A model generated the notes under the pieces. The model was not told the DNA's origin. It saw only the letters and a program-made list of their open reading frames with translations, and did not search any database. The translations under genes were made by a program, and so were the position numbers. Of a stretch of 64,000 bases of DNA, positions 7,741 to 17,400 are shown in pieces; positions within the stretch are counted from its first letter, which is position 1, and each line of letters opens with the position of its first letter. This DNA is from Sphingobacterium arenae (GTDB taxonomy: Bacteria > Bacteroidota > Bacteroidia > Sphingobacteriales > Sphingobacteriaceae), in assembly GCF_014692505.1 (NCBI RefSeq), contig NZ_JACNYK010000003.1, forward strand, positions 310,001 through 374,000, in the 5' to 3' direction.

Positions 7741-10017
7741 TTGGATTATTTAGCAGGATTAAACCCTTCGCAACGGGCAGCTGTGGAGCAGACGGAAGGA
7801 CCAGTGATGATTGTTGCCGGTGCAGGTTCGGGTAAGACCAGAGTTATCACTTATCGGGTAGCGCATTTGATTCGGAAGGGAGTAGACCCTTTCAATATAC
7901 TCGTGCTCACTTTTACCAATAAAGCTGCAAAGGAGATGCGCGAGCGTATTATGCGTGTTGTGGGGCAGGAGGCAAAGAATATATGGATGGGAACTTTTCA
8001 CTCTGTTTTTGCCCGCATTCTTCGTGTAGAAGCAGAACTTATCGGCTATCCTAAGAATTTTACAATATATGATACGGATGATACCAAAAGTCTGATTCGC
8101 GCGATTCTAAAAGAGATGAACCTCGATGATAAGCTATACAATGCCAATCACGTATACGGACGTATTTCTTCGGCTAAGAATAATCTAATATCACCACAAG
8201 AATACAACAAGAACGATGCAATTATGGCCGAAGACATAGCGAACGGGCGTCCACAAATGGGTCAGATTTATATGACCTATGCGCAACGTTGTTATCGGGC
8301 AGGAGCGATGGATTTTGATGACCTTTTGTTTAAAACAAATGTACTGCTGAATAAATATCCAGAGGTGTTGCATAAATACCAGCATCAATTTAGATACTTG
8401 ATGGTGGATGAGTATCAAGATACGAATTTTTCTCAGTATCTTATTGTAAAAAGATTAGCTGCGGTCAATGAAAATATTTGTGTGGTAGGAGATGACGCGC
8501 AGAGTATCTATGCTTTTCGGGGTGCGAATATCCAAAATATCCTAAATTTTCAAAAGGACTATCCAGACGTTCAGGTTTTTAAACTTGAGCAGAACTATCG
8601 TTCTACAAAAATGATCGTAAACGCAGCAAACAGCGTAATTGAGAAGAACCAAAATCAGTTGGAAAAGAATGTTTTTTCAGAAAATGAGGATGGGGAAAAA
8701 ATAAAGGTTGCCCGTGCGTTTTCTGATAATGAAGAAGGGAAAATTGTGGCGGAAGCCATTACGCAGGAACGCGCATTAAAAAATCTGCGATATAAGGACT
8801 TTGCTATTCTGTACCGAACAAATGCACAATCCCGTGCGATGGAGGAGGCACTGCGAAAAATCAATGTGCCTTATAAACTATATGGTGGTACATCTTTCTA
8901 TCAACGTAAAGAAATTAAAGATCTGATAGCATATTTCCGTTTGACGTTCAACCCGAACGACGAGGAAGCTTTAAAGCGGGTCATCAACTATCCGCGTAGA
9001 GGGATAGGGGATACGACTTTAGAGAAAGTTTTAGTAGCTGCCGATCAGCAACAATATCGATTGTGGGATGTGGTCGTCAATGCACAAATGTTTCTCGATG
9101 GACGAAGTGCGAACGCGGTAGGTAATTTTGGTCTGATGATTCAGAGTTTCCAAGCGGTGGCCAAAACCAATTCAGCGTTTGATACGGCGATGCATATTGC
9201 GCAACATTCTGGTATATTGAAAGACCTCTATGAAGATAAATCAGTGGAAGGGCTTAGTCGTTATGAAAATATCCAAGAACTGTTGAACGGTATCAAGGAG
9301 TTTGCTGAACGTGAAGATATTGAAGAGAAAGGTTTAGACGTGTTTATGCAGGATATAGCCCTATTAACCAACGACGATAACGACAAAGATCCCAATGCAG
9401 ATACGGTTTCGTTAATGACGATACATGCTTCAAAAGGTTTGGAATTTCCGGTGGTGTTCATTGTAGGGCTGGAAGAAAACCTGTTTCCTTCGCAGCTTTC
9501 TCTCAATTCCCGTTCAGAGTTGGAGGAAGAGAGACGTCTTTTCTACGTTGCGGTGACACGCGCGGAGAAAAAACTGCACTTATCTTATGCCACGTCTCGT
9601 TACCGATGGGGAACGCTGAATAACTGCGAGCCTAGCCGTTTTTTGGATGAACTCAATCCAGCTTGTTTGGAGCTTGATTTTAAATCACGGAGTAGCACGA
9701 TGGAAGCTGCAGGTAGTTTTCAGTCGGAGCGGATGGCCTGGACGCAGAAAGACACGGAATCATTTTCCAAGCCAAAGCCAAAAGTGATCAAAACAACCTC
9801 GATATTGCCAAAGGCGCATATGCCGACGCCGGGCTTTGCACCATCAGATACATCGGCATTGCAAGTAGGGATGGAAGTAGAGCATGAGCGGTTCGGATTT
9901 GGAAAAGTAGTGAATCTTGAAGGTAACCGGCCGGATATAAAAGCAACTATTTTCTTTAAAGAGTTGGGACAGAAACAATTGTTGCTTAAATTTGCAAAAC
10001 TTAGAATAGTACAATAA
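7741..10017 (+). CDS. pcrA: UvrD/PcrA-type ATP-dependent DNA helicase
   Basis: A superfamily 1A 3'-5' helicase of 758 residues acting in nucleotide excision repair and removal of proteins from DNA. Visible motifs are Walker A GAGSGKT (27-33), VDEYQDTN (about 221), GDDAQSIYAFRGA (about 250), QNYRS (about 283), TIHASKGLEFPVVF (about 559) and VAVTRAEKKL (about 602). A linker and a C-terminal Tudor-like domain from about 700 (GMEVEHERFGFGKVVNLEG) complete the PcrA/UvrD layout. The start is TTG at 7741, supported by GGAG about 8 bases upstream and by the normal spacing to the Q-motif (LNPSQRAAV). The name pcrA versus uvrD is a convention. Confidence 0.93.
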   Translation: MDYLAGLNPSQRAAVEQTEGPVMIVAGAGSGKTRVITYRVAHLIRKGVDPFNILVLTFTNKAAKEMRERIMRVVGQEAKNIWMGTFHSVFARILRVEAELIGYPKNFTIYDTDDTKSLIRAILKEMNLDDKLYNANHVYGRISSAKNNLISPQEYNKNDAIMAEDIANGRPQMGQIYMTYAQRCYRAGAMDFDDLLFKTNVLLNKYPEVLHKYQHQFRYLMVDEYQDTNFSQYLIVKRLAAVNENICVVGDDAQSIYAFRGANIQNILNFQKDYPDVQVFKLEQNYRSTKMIVNAANSVIEKNQNQLEKNVFSENEDGEKIKVARAFSDNEEGKIVAEAITQERALKNLRYKDFAILYRTNAQSRAMEEALRKINVPYKLYGGTSFYQRKEIKDLIAYFRLTFNPNDEEALKRVINYPRRGIGDTTLEKVLVAADQQQYRLWDVVVNAQMFLDGRSANAVGNFGLMIQSFQAVAKTNSAFDTAMHIAQHSGILKDLYEDKSVEGLSRYENIQELLNGIKEFAEREDIEEKGLDVFMQDIALLTNDDNDKDPNADTVSLMTIHASKGLEFPVVFIVGLEENLFPSQLSLNSRSELEEERRLFYVAVTRAEKKLHLSYATSRYRWGTLNNCEPSRFLDELNPACLELDFKSRSSTMEAAGSFQSERMAWTQKDTESFSKPKPKVIKTTSILPKAHMPTPGFAPSDTSALQVGMEVEHERFGFGKVVNLEGNRPDIKATIFFKELGQKQLLLKFAKLRIVQ

Positions 10018-10076
10018 ACAAGATAAAACAATAAACTACGCTTATGTAACGTTTTCTAAGCGTAAAACTACACTTT

Positions 10077-10769
10077 ATGGATTTCGACTACAACAGTACA
10101 CGGTCAAAATTAATTTTGGCAGAATATGGAAGAAATGTGCAAAATATGGTAGACTATATTTGCACACTCCCTACGAAAGAAGAGAGAAACCGATACGCGC
10201 AGACCGTGATCGACATGATGGGCGTGTTGAATCCGCATCTACGTGATGTTTCGGATTTTAAACATAAGTTATGGGACCATTTACATATCATCTCTGATTT
10301 TAAGATTGATGTAGATTCTCCATATCCTATTCCGTCTCGAGATGCTATCCACAAGAAGCCGGATCTATTGGATTATCCGCAGCACACTATCCGCTATAAA
10401 CATTATGGACATACCGTCGAGCGGATGATCGAGAAGGCGTTATCTACATCTGCTCCGGAAAATAGAGAGCGTATGGCTTTATCTATTGCTAATTTTATGA
10501 AAATGGCCTATATGACCTGGAATAAGGATACTGTGCAGGACGAACATATAATCCAAAATTTAGCTGAACTTTCTAACGGACAATTGACATTGCCTGCCGA
10601 TACCGTATTGACCAAACTTGATTTTAAAACACCGCCTCCAGGTAGTCGGACAAAAAGTGGAGCTACTACTAATAATAACAACAACCAAAAAAATAATCAG
10701 AAAAGTAGTGGGAAAAAAAATATGGTCAAGAAAAAAAACGGACCTAAAAAGGTTTCGTATAGAAGATAA
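10077..10769 (+). CDS. DUF4290 family protein
   Basis: This 230-residue cytosolic protein is a Bacteroidota-specific family known as DUF4290, recognised from its N-terminus (DYNSTRSKLILAEYGRNVQNM) and from its fixed place upstream of murA. Its function is not established. The predicted structure is mostly helical. The last about 45 residues are a low-complexity Asn/Lys tail, which suggests a disordered, possibly nucleic-acid-contacting end. It lies 98 bp upstream of murA and is probably co-transcribed with it. Confidence 0.85.
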   Translation: MDFDYNSTRSKLILAEYGRNVQNMVDYICTLPTKEERNRYAQTVIDMMGVLNPHLRDVSDFKHKLWDHLHIISDFKIDVDSPYPIPSRDAIHKKPDLLDYPQHTIRYKHYGHTVERMIEKALSTSAPENRERMALSIANFMKMAYMTWNKDTVQDEHIIQNLAELSNGQLTLPADTVLTKLDFKTPPPGSRTKSGATTNNNNNQKNNQKSSGKKNMVKKKNGPKKVSYRR

Positions 10770-10867
10770 GTAGTTTTGACTGTTTGCATAAGAGGGCAAT
10801 TGTATAGCGAAAATCGTTAATCAGTTGCTCTTTGTTTTTTTATATTAGATAAACACTATAATAAAGT

Positions 10868-12190
10868 ATGAGCGCATTTGAAATAATCGGTGGAAAGAAA
10901 TTAAAAGGAGAGATTATTCCTCAGGGAGCAAAAAACGAAGCATTACAGATATTATCTGCTGTATTACTTACGGAAGAAAAAGTGGTTGTAAGCAATATTC
11001 CCGATATCAAGGACGTAAATAAGTTGATTGACCTTTTGATAGCATTGGGTGTTTCTGTTGAACGGATCAATAAAGATACTTATTCATTTGAAGCAAAAAA
11101 TATTGATATTGATTATTTTCAGTCGGAAGAATTTAAGCATAAAGGAGGGGGGTTGCGCGGTTCTATTATGATTGTGGGCCCTCTGCTTGCCCGTTTCGGA
11201 AAGGCAGCCATTCCGAAACCTGGGGGAGATAAAATAGGTCGGCGTAGATTAGATACGCATTTTTTGGGATTTGAGAAATTAGGTGCGAAATTTGTCTACG
11301 ATGCCGAGAAGAGCTTCTTTAATGTGGATGCGTCGGAATTAAAAGGAGCGTATATCTTGATGGATGAAGCTTCGGTAACCGGTACGGCAAACATCGTGAT
11401 GGCAGCTGTTTTGGCGAAGGGAGTTACAACCGTCTATAACGCTGCTTGCGAGCCTTATTTGCAACAGCTATGTAAAATGCTAAACCGTATGGGAGCTAAG
11501 ATATCGGGTATCGGGTCAAATCTATTGACGATAGAAGGGGTTGATCGCTTGCAAGGAACAAGCCATCGTATGTTGCCGGATATGATTGAAATCGGATCTT
11601 TTATTGGTTTGGCAGCGATGACCGGATCGGAAATCACAATTAAAGATGTTTGCTTTTCAGAACTGGGAATTATCCCTACCGTATTTGCGAAGTTGGGAAT
11701 ACAATTTGAATTGCGCAATGACGATATTTTTATTCCGGCACAAGACTCTTATGAAATCGAAACCTTTATTGATGGCTCTATATTGACAGTTTCGGATGCA
11801 CCGTGGCCAGGCTTCACGCCCGATCTATTGAGTATTGTCTTAGTGACGGCTATCCAGGCAAAAGGAAATGTATTGATTCATCAAAAGATGTTTGAAAGTC
11901 GTTTGTTCTTTGTGGATAAACTAATTGATATGGGTGCACAGATTATTCTTTGTGATCCGCACCGCGCAACAGTCATTGGGTTGAATAAACAAGTTAAATT
12001 AAGAGGTATTGAAATGACTTCGCCGGATATTCGAGCGGGCGTTTCTCTCTTGATTGCTGCGCTATCGGCACAAGGAAGATCTACCATCTATAATATTGAT
12101 CAGATAGAGCGTGGCTACCAAGATATTGAAGAGAGATTACGAGCTTTGGGAGCTGATATTCGACGAATAGAGGAGGTGCCTCATTTATAA
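10868..12190 (+). CDS. murA: UDP-N-acetylglucosamine 1-carboxyvinyltransferase
   Basis: MurA transfers enolpyruvate from PEP to UDP-GlcNAc, the first committed step of peptidoglycan synthesis. The 440-residue protein has the substrate-binding KN pair (AKNEAL, residues 22-23) and the flexible loop PKPGGDKIGRRRLDTH at about 117-131. The residue equivalent to the catalytic Cys115 of E. coli MurA is Asp121 here. Asp at this site is known to keep activity but prevent alkylation by fosfomycin, so intrinsic fosfomycin insensitivity is expected. A strong terminator follows the gene. Confidence 0.95.
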   Translation: MSAFEIIGGKKLKGEIIPQGAKNEALQILSAVLLTEEKVVVSNIPDIKDVNKLIDLLIALGVSVERINKDTYSFEAKNIDIDYFQSEEFKHKGGGLRGSIMIVGPLLARFGKAAIPKPGGDKIGRRRLDTHFLGFEKLGAKFVYDAEKSFFNVDASELKGAYILMDEASVTGTANIVMAAVLAKGVTTVYNAACEPYLQQLCKMLNRMGAKISGIGSNLLTIEGVDRLQGTSHRMLPDMIEIGSFIGLAAMTGSEITIKDVCFSELGIIPTVFAKLGIQFELRNDDIFIPAQDSYEIETFIDGSILTVSDAPWPGFTPDLLSIVLVTAIQAKGNVLIHQKMFESRLFFVDKLIDMGAQIILCDPHRATVIGLNKQVKLRGIEMTSPDIRAGVSLLIAALSAQGRSTIYNIDQIERGYQDIEERLRALGADIRRIEEVPHL

Positions 12191-12233
12191 ATTGATGGTG
12201 TAAAAATATTTTATCAGCTTTTAACCTTTTTGA

Positions 12234-12273
12234 AAAATGTCCAGGTGTTTCCAGATACCTGGACATTTTGTTT
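12234..12273 (+). terminator. Intrinsic terminator of murA
   Basis: A perfect 13-bp stem, AAAATGTCCAGGT (12234-12246) with ACCTGGACATTTT (12257-12269), has a 10-nt loop and is followed by GTTTTATATT. It lies 44 bp after the murA stop. Confidence 0.85.
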
Positions 12274-12488
12274 TATATTACAGCAATCGGAAAGGTTATT
12301 TTTTTGTTATTTTATCTATTTTGTTGTGGTGTTTTTGTTTTTAATATTTTTTGTGTTGTTTTTCGTGGTTATTTTGTTGTTGTTTTGTTATTTTGTTGTT
12401 TTTTTTATTAAAAATTATATGTTTTTTAAAAATTATATGATTATTTTATTGTTTTTTCATATTATTGTGTCGTAAAAACATAAAGAAC
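12274..12488 (+). other. Strongly T/G-biased leader upstream of amt
   Basis: About 215 bp with almost no C and a high share of T on the plus strand, built from runs of TTTTGTT and TTATTTT. An open frame runs through it (12230-12475) but encodes only Phe, Val, Leu and Ile runs and has no gene-like composition. The region is therefore treated as a long A/T-rich promoter or leader of the ammonium channel gene. No clear TAnnTTTG box could be singled out within it. Confidence 0.5.
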
Positions 12489-13826
12489 ATGTCTATATAT
12501 CAGAAAAAATCATTTTTACCATTCTTATTGATGGTTGTTTTGGTGGTTATTGCGTTTTTTAACCCCGCTTTACCGACGGGATCGGTCGAGTATGAATACA
12601 GTTCCGCAGATGTCGCGTGGATGTTGACGTCAACAGCATTGGTTTTAATTATGACTCCTGGTCTGGCCTATTTTTATGGTGGAATGGTGAAAAAAAGAAA
12701 TGTCATTTCTACTATGCTCCAAAGTTTTATATGCATGGCAGTCGTAGCTGTTATATGGTTTGCATTTGGGTTCAGTTTAGTGTTTGGTGACTCCCTTGGC
12801 GGAATTATCGGAAATCCTATGACATTCTTTATGTTTAATGGTGTTTTAGATCATCAGCCTTGGGATGGAGCTCCTACCGTACCATTCGTACTATTTGCTA
12901 TGTTTCAACTCAAGTTTGCCATTATTACACCGGCGCTTATTACAGGAGCTTTCGCAGAACGTATTCGTTTTACCTCTTATATTCTTTTTATCTGTTTATT
13001 CTTTATTTTTATATATGCACCGTTGGCACACGCCACTTGGCATCCAGACGGTGTTTTACTCCAAATGGGTGTTTTAGACTTTGCAGGAGGAACAGTAGTA
13101 CATATGTCTGCCGGATTAACGGCTCTCGCGTCCGCTATCTACTTAAAGCAGGGCAAAACGGCTAAAGAGCACACACCAGCTAGAATAACTTACGTACTTT
13201 TAGGTACGGGGCTATTATGGTTTGGCTGGTTTGGTTTTAATGCGGGTTCAGCGTTCGCTGCGGATGCTCTGGCGGCAACTGCGATGGCTACGACAACGGC
13301 AGCATCTGGAGCGGCAGCTATTATGTATATCTTGTTTGACGCTGCAAGAGGCATTAAACCTTCGGCTATGGGTACTTGTATTGGGGTCGTCGTTGGTTTG
13401 GTGGCCATCACACCGGCTGCTGGATTTGTAAGTATTCCACATTCCATTGTTATTGGGGCAGTAGCTGCTATTATAAGCCGATTATTGATCGATTGGCGTA
13501 CAAAATCAAATATAGATGATACGTTAGATGTATTCCCTAGTCACGGTGTTGGGGGAATGGTCGGTATGTTATTAACAGGTGTGTTTGCACATTCTGCTAT
13601 CAATGGGGCAGTTGAGGCAAATGGTCTATATTATGGAGAGACGGATCTGTTTTTCGCGCATCTTATCGGTCTTATCGGAGCCTCCGTATTTATTCTCGTG
13701 GTCGCATTCATTCTTCTAAAAGTAACAGATATGATAACACCATTGCGTGTCAGTGATCAAGAAGAAGAAGAAGGTCTGGATTTGTCGCAGCATGGCGAAA
13801 GACTTTCATACGACGCTAATAACTAA
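12489..13826 (+). CDS. amt: Ammonium transporter (Amt family)
   Basis: This 445-residue inner-membrane protein has about eleven to twelve membrane segments. The two pore histidines of the family are visible, in GGTVVHMSAG and in SHGVGGMVG. It imports ammonium or ammonia. The ATG at 12489 is preferred over an in-frame TTG at 12465, because the first membrane segment (residues 10-25) then begins normally. No glnK/glnB gene lies beside it, which is unusual because many amt genes are paired with their PII regulator. Confidence 0.92.
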   Translation: MSIYQKKSFLPFLLMVVLVVIAFFNPALPTGSVEYEYSSADVAWMLTSTALVLIMTPGLAYFYGGMVKKRNVISTMLQSFICMAVVAVIWFAFGFSLVFGDSLGGIIGNPMTFFMFNGVLDHQPWDGAPTVPFVLFAMFQLKFAIITPALITGAFAERIRFTSYILFICLFFIFIYAPLAHATWHPDGVLLQMGVLDFAGGTVVHMSAGLTALASAIYLKQGKTAKEHTPARITYVLLGTGLLWFGWFGFNAGSAFAADALAATAMATTTAASGAAAIMYILFDAARGIKPSAMGTCIGVVVGLVAITPAAGFVSIPHSIVIGAVAAIISRLLIDWRTKSNIDDTLDVFPSHGVGGMVGMLLTGVFAHSAINGAVEANGLYYGETDLFFAHLIGLIGASVFILVVAFILLKVTDMITPLRVSDQEEEEGLDLSQHGERLSYDANN

Positions 13827-13865
13827 TGGATATAAAGAAGCGATCAATAACTAAACAATAGGAAT

Positions 13866-13892
13866 AGCCGATTTTATCGGCTTTTCTTTTTT
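13866..13892 (+). terminator. Intrinsic terminator of amt
   Basis: Stem AGCCGA/TCGGCT (13866-13871 and 13877-13882) with a TTTTA loop and the U-tract TTTCTTTTTT. It lies 40 bp after the amt stop. Confidence 0.8.
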
Positions 13893-13932
13893 AGTGTATG
13901 ATTTTTACCACCAATATCTCCTTTAAAAAATT

Positions 13933-13940
13933 TATATTTG
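13933..13940 (+). promoter_or_regulatory. Candidate -7 box for lepA
   Basis: TATATTTG matches TAnnTTTG exactly, 28 bp before the lepA ATG. No TTG lies at the expected distance upstream, so only half of the promoter is supported. Confidence 0.5.
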
Positions 13941-13968
13941 CCAATTAGAATATTGGATAAAGACCTGT

Positions 13969-15759
13969 ATGAAGCATATACGTAATTTTTGTATTATCGC
14001 ACATATCGACCACGGGAAAAGCACATTGGCAGACCGTCTGTTGGAGTTTACGAACACCATTTCGCAACGGGAAGCGCAAGCGCAACTGTTGGACAGTATG
14101 GATTTAGAGCGTGAACGTGGGATAACGATTAAATCGCATGCCATTCAAATGGAATACACCAAAGATGGCGAGCAATATATTTTGAACTTGATCGATACGC
14201 CGGGACACGTTGACTTTTCTTATGAGGTATCGCGTTCGATAGCAGCATGTGAGGGGGCGTTGTTAATTGTGGATGCTTCTCAAGGTATTCAGGCGCAAAC
14301 TATATCGAATCTATATCTCGCATTGGAGCACGATTTGGAAATCATTCCCGTACTTAATAAAATGGATTTGCCCGGGGCAATGCCGGAAGAAGTCAAAGAC
14401 CAGATTATCGAATTGATCGGAGGTAAGCGTGAAGAAATTATACCGGCTTCTGGTAAAACCGGAATGGGCGTGCCTGATATTTTAAGTGCCATTGTGGAAC
14501 GCGTCCCACCGCCGGTTGGTGATCCGCAAGCTCCTTTACAAGCTTTAATTTTTGACTCTGTCTTTAACTCTTTTAGAGGAATTATGGCTTACTTTAAAGT
14601 TGAAAATGGAGAAATTCGAAAAGGAGACCGAGTAAAATTTGTGGCGACAGGGAAGGAATATTTTGCGGATGAAATCGGTACACTTAAACTTAATCAGGTC
14701 GCTAAGGATGTTGTCAAAACAGGTGACGTAGGCTATATTATCTCTGGTATTAAAGAGGCACGTGAGGTGAAAGTGGGGGATACCATTACGCATCGTGATA
14801 GGCCTTGTATAACAGCAATCAAAGGCTTTGAAGAGGTTAAACCGATGGTTTTTGCCGGTATTTATCCGGTGGATACGGAAGATTATGAAGAGCTTCGTGA
14901 ATCTATGCACCGTTTGCAATTGAATGATGCTTCGCTGGTTTTTGAACCGGAATCTTCCGCGGCCTTGGGATTCGGTTTCCGATGTGGCTTTTTGGGAATG
15001 CTTCACATGGAGATAATTCAGGAACGTTTAGAACGGGAATTTGACATGACCGTTATTACCACGGTACCAAACGTATCTTATCGAGCTTTTCTTACAAAAA
15101 ACAAAGAGGAAGTCGTTGTACATAATCCATCGGATTTGCCCGATCCGAGTAAGCTGGATTTTATCGAAGAGCCTTATATTAAAGCGAATATTATTACTAA
15201 GGCCGACTTTGTCGGTCCGGTGATGTCTTTATGTATTCAAAAAAGAGGAACGATTATCAATCAATCCTATCTAACGTCTGACCGAGTAGAGCTGACTTTT
15301 GAAATGCCGATGGGCGAAATTGTTTTTGATTTTTATGATAAATTGAAAACAATTTCTAAGGGGTACGCCTCGTTTGATTATCACCAAATCGGATACCGTC
15401 AATCGGACTTAGTAAGATTGGATATTCGTCTGAACGACGAACCTGTGGATGCTCTATCCTCTCTTATCCATCGAAGTAACGCCTATGATTTTGGGAAAAG
15501 GATTTGTGAGAAATTAAAAGAGCTGTTACCGCGGCAGCAATTTGAAATACGTATACAAGCATCTATTGGTGCAAAAATTATTGCACGAGAAACCATTTCG
15601 GCTTTGCGAAAAGACGTAACTGCGAAATGCTACGGAGGTGATATCTCCCGAAAACGTAAATTATTGGAAAAACAGAAGAAAGGGAAAAAGAGAATGCGGC
15701 AAGTAGGAAATGTGGAAATTCCCCAATCTGCATTCATGGCTGTTTTAAAATTGGATTAG
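13969..15759 (+). CDS. lepA: Elongation factor 4 (LepA)
   Basis: A 596-residue translational GTPase that back-translocates or remodels stalled ribosomes and aids ribosome biogenesis. G1 AHIDHGKST is at about residues 11-19, G2 RGITIK near 50, G3 DTPGHVDF near 76 and G4 NKMD near 131. The LepA-specific C-terminal domain ends in [20 protein letters not shown], and the length matches the family. It lies 24 bp upstream of folD and is probably co-transcribed. Confidence 0.97.
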   Translation: MKHIRNFCIIAHIDHGKSTLADRLLEFTNTISQREAQAQLLDSMDLERERGITIKSHAIQMEYTKDGEQYILNLIDTPGHVDFSYEVSRSIAACEGALLIVDASQGIQAQTISNLYLALEHDLEIIPVLNKMDLPGAMPEEVKDQIIELIGGKREEIIPASGKTGMGVPDILSAIVERVPPPVGDPQAPLQALIFDSVFNSFRGIMAYFKVENGEIRKGDRVKFVATGKEYFADEIGTLKLNQVAKDVVKTGDVGYIISGIKEAREVKVGDTITHRDRPCITAIKGFEEVKPMVFAGIYPVDTEDYEELRESMHRLQLNDASLVFEPESSAALGFGFRCGFLGMLHMEIIQERLEREFDMTVITTVPNVSYRAFLTKNKEEVVVHNPSDLPDPSKLDFIEEPYIKANIITKADFVGPVMSLCIQKRGTIINQSYLTSDRVELTFEMPMGEIVFDFYDKLKTISKGYASFDYHQIGYRQSDLVRLDIRLNDEPVDALSSLIHRSNAYDFGKRICEKLKELLPRQQFEIRIQASIGAKIIARETISALRKDVTAKCYGGDISRKRKLLEKQKKGKKRMRQVGNVEIPQSAFMAVLKLD

Positions 15760-15783
15760 GGCGTATCGAATAACGAATACAAG

Positions 15784-16668
15784 ATGAATATATTAGATGG
15801 AAAGCTGGTGTCAGCAAAAATTAAAGAAGATATAAAAAAAGAAGCCGCTGCATTTACGGCACAGTCCGGACGAAAGCCGCATTTGGTTGCGATTTTAGTC
15901 GGAAATGATGGCGGAAGTGAAACGTATGTGGCTAGTAAAATGCGCAATTGCGAGCTTGTAGGTTTTGAGTCGACAAATGTCCGTTATAATGTGGATGTTT
16001 CAGAGGAAGAGTTAATTGCAAAGATAAAGGAGATTAACAAAGATCCGAACATCGATGGACTGATTGTCCAACTGCCTTTGCCAAAGCATATTGATCCGGA
16101 AAAGATTACGGAGACGATCGATTATCGGAAAGATGTGGACGGTTTTCATCCTATTAATTTAGGACGGATGCAACGTAATCTGCCTTGTTTTATGCCGGCT
16201 ACCCCCTATGGTATTATGCTCATGCTTGAATACTATAATATCGATACCGAAGGCAAGAAAGCTGTTGTGGTTGGTCGTAGTAACATTGTTGGGGGACCGA
16301 TGAGTATACTATTGGCTCGTAATAGCCATCCCGGAAATTGCACCGTGACGTTAACCCATAGTCGAACAGTGAATTTAAAAGACGAGGTGCTTGCTGGCGA
16401 CATTGTGATTGCAGCCATTGGTCGGAAGCATTTTGTTACTGCAGATATGGTGAAAGAAGGAGCAGTAGTGGTCGATGTAGGTATTAACCGAGAGGAATCT
16501 AAGGAGACAAAATCTGGTTTTAAACTTTACGGAGATGTAGATTTCGATGAGGTGTCTAAAAAATCATCTTGGATTACACCTGTTCCCGGGGGGGTGGGGC
16601 TGATGACTATCGTCGGTTTGTTGAAGAATACGCTAGAGGCGGCAAAAGGTACGATCTATCCTAAATAA
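15784..16668 (+). CDS. folD: Bifunctional methylenetetrahydrofolate dehydrogenase/cyclohydrolase
   Basis: FolD oxidises 5,10-methylene-THF with NADP and hydrolyses the product to 10-formyl-THF, supplying one-carbon units for purines and formyl-Met. The 294 residues contain the catalytic YVASK motif (about 46-50), QLPLPKH (about 97), DVDGF (about 118), the dinucleotide-binding GRSNIVGGP (about 163) and the signature PVPGGVGLMT (about 264). It lies downstream of lepA with a 24-bp gap. Confidence 0.97.
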   Translation: MNILDGKLVSAKIKEDIKKEAAAFTAQSGRKPHLVAILVGNDGGSETYVASKMRNCELVGFESTNVRYNVDVSEEELIAKIKEINKDPNIDGLIVQLPLPKHIDPEKITETIDYRKDVDGFHPINLGRMQRNLPCFMPATPYGIMLMLEYYNIDTEGKKAVVVGRSNIVGGPMSILLARNSHPGNCTVTLTHSRTVNLKDEVLAGDIVIAAIGRKHFVTADMVKEGAVVVDVGINREESKETKSGFKLYGDVDFDEVSKKSSWITPVPGGVGLMTIVGLLKNTLEAAKGTIYPK

Positions 16669-16740
16669 GGTATCTCGTTTTTGGTATAGTAATTGTATAT
16701 CAAGCTATAATTAACTCTGTTATAATTAAAAATTATTAAG

Positions 16741-17295
16741 ATGAAAAAATTAATGTTAATAGCGGCTGTTGTAAGTACTATCGTTGTTGCGTCCTGCAAT
16801 AATAGTCCTAAAGATACCGACAGCGACATGACGACAGGCGAGAAACTGGATCAGACACTGGAAAAACTGGAAGAGCATCAAGATCATGCGCATGCGAATC
16901 TGCAGGAGGAGTTAGCAAAAGCAGAAGAAAGAGTAAATAAAGCCAAGGCCGATTTGGATGACGCCATCGAGAGAGGAGATAAAGAAGCGGAAAAGAGCGC
17001 ACGAAAAACATATGACGAGGCAAATACTTTATGGGAAAAAACGAAAGTAACGGCTCGTGAAGCGGGAGTGAAGGTACAAGAAGGCGCAGACAAAGCTGTA
17101 GACGCTACCAAAGATGCCGCTAAAGCTACCGGAAACGCATTAGATAGAGCATATGATAAAACGGTCGATGCTACCAAAAATGCGGCAGATGCTACAGGAA
17201 AAGCAATCGATAAGGCGATAGAAAAAACTGGAAAGAAAGCAAATGAGGTCGCGGATGACGCTGATAAGAAGTTAGAAGATTTAAAAAATCGCTAA
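16741..17295 (+). CDS. Lipoprotein with LEA-like amphipathic helical repeats
   Basis: The protein has 184 residues. A lipoprotein signal ends at VVASC (Cys19), and a short polar linker follows. The rest is a charged helix of Lys/Glu/Ala/Asp. In the C-terminal half, near 11-residue units of the form AVDATKDAAKATGNAL and TVDATKNAADATGKAI recur, as in late-embryogenesis-abundant and apolipoprotein-like proteins. A periplasmic membrane-associated or desiccation/osmotic stress role is an inference. The gene is single, followed by a clear terminator. Confidence 0.75.
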   Translation: MKKLMLIAAVVSTIVVASCNNSPKDTDSDMTTGEKLDQTLEKLEEHQDHAHANLQEELAKAEERVNKAKADLDDAIERGDKEAEKSARKTYDEANTLWEKTKVTAREAGVKVQEGADKAVDATKDAAKATGNALDRAYDKTVDATKNAADATGKAIDKAIEKTGKKANEVADDADKKLEDLKNR

Positions 17296-17353
17296 AAGTT
17301 TGATATGACTACTAAGTGACGAGTAGATCCTATGATTAAAATATATCTTTAGG

Positions 17354-17380
17354 CCTCCCGAATTATTGGGAGGTTTTTTT
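17354..17380 (+). terminator. Intrinsic terminator
   Basis: Stem CCTCCC/GGGAGG (17354-17359 and 17368-17373) followed by seven T. It ends the LEA-like lipoprotein transcript. Confidence 0.85.
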
Positions 17381-17400
17381 ATAAGCATTCTACACACTAT

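Noticed and set aside
12230..12475. 81-residue ORF upstream of amt
   Set aside because: It is made almost only of Phe, Val, Leu and Ile codons because the DNA is T/G-rich, and it begins inside the murA terminator. No gene-like composition.
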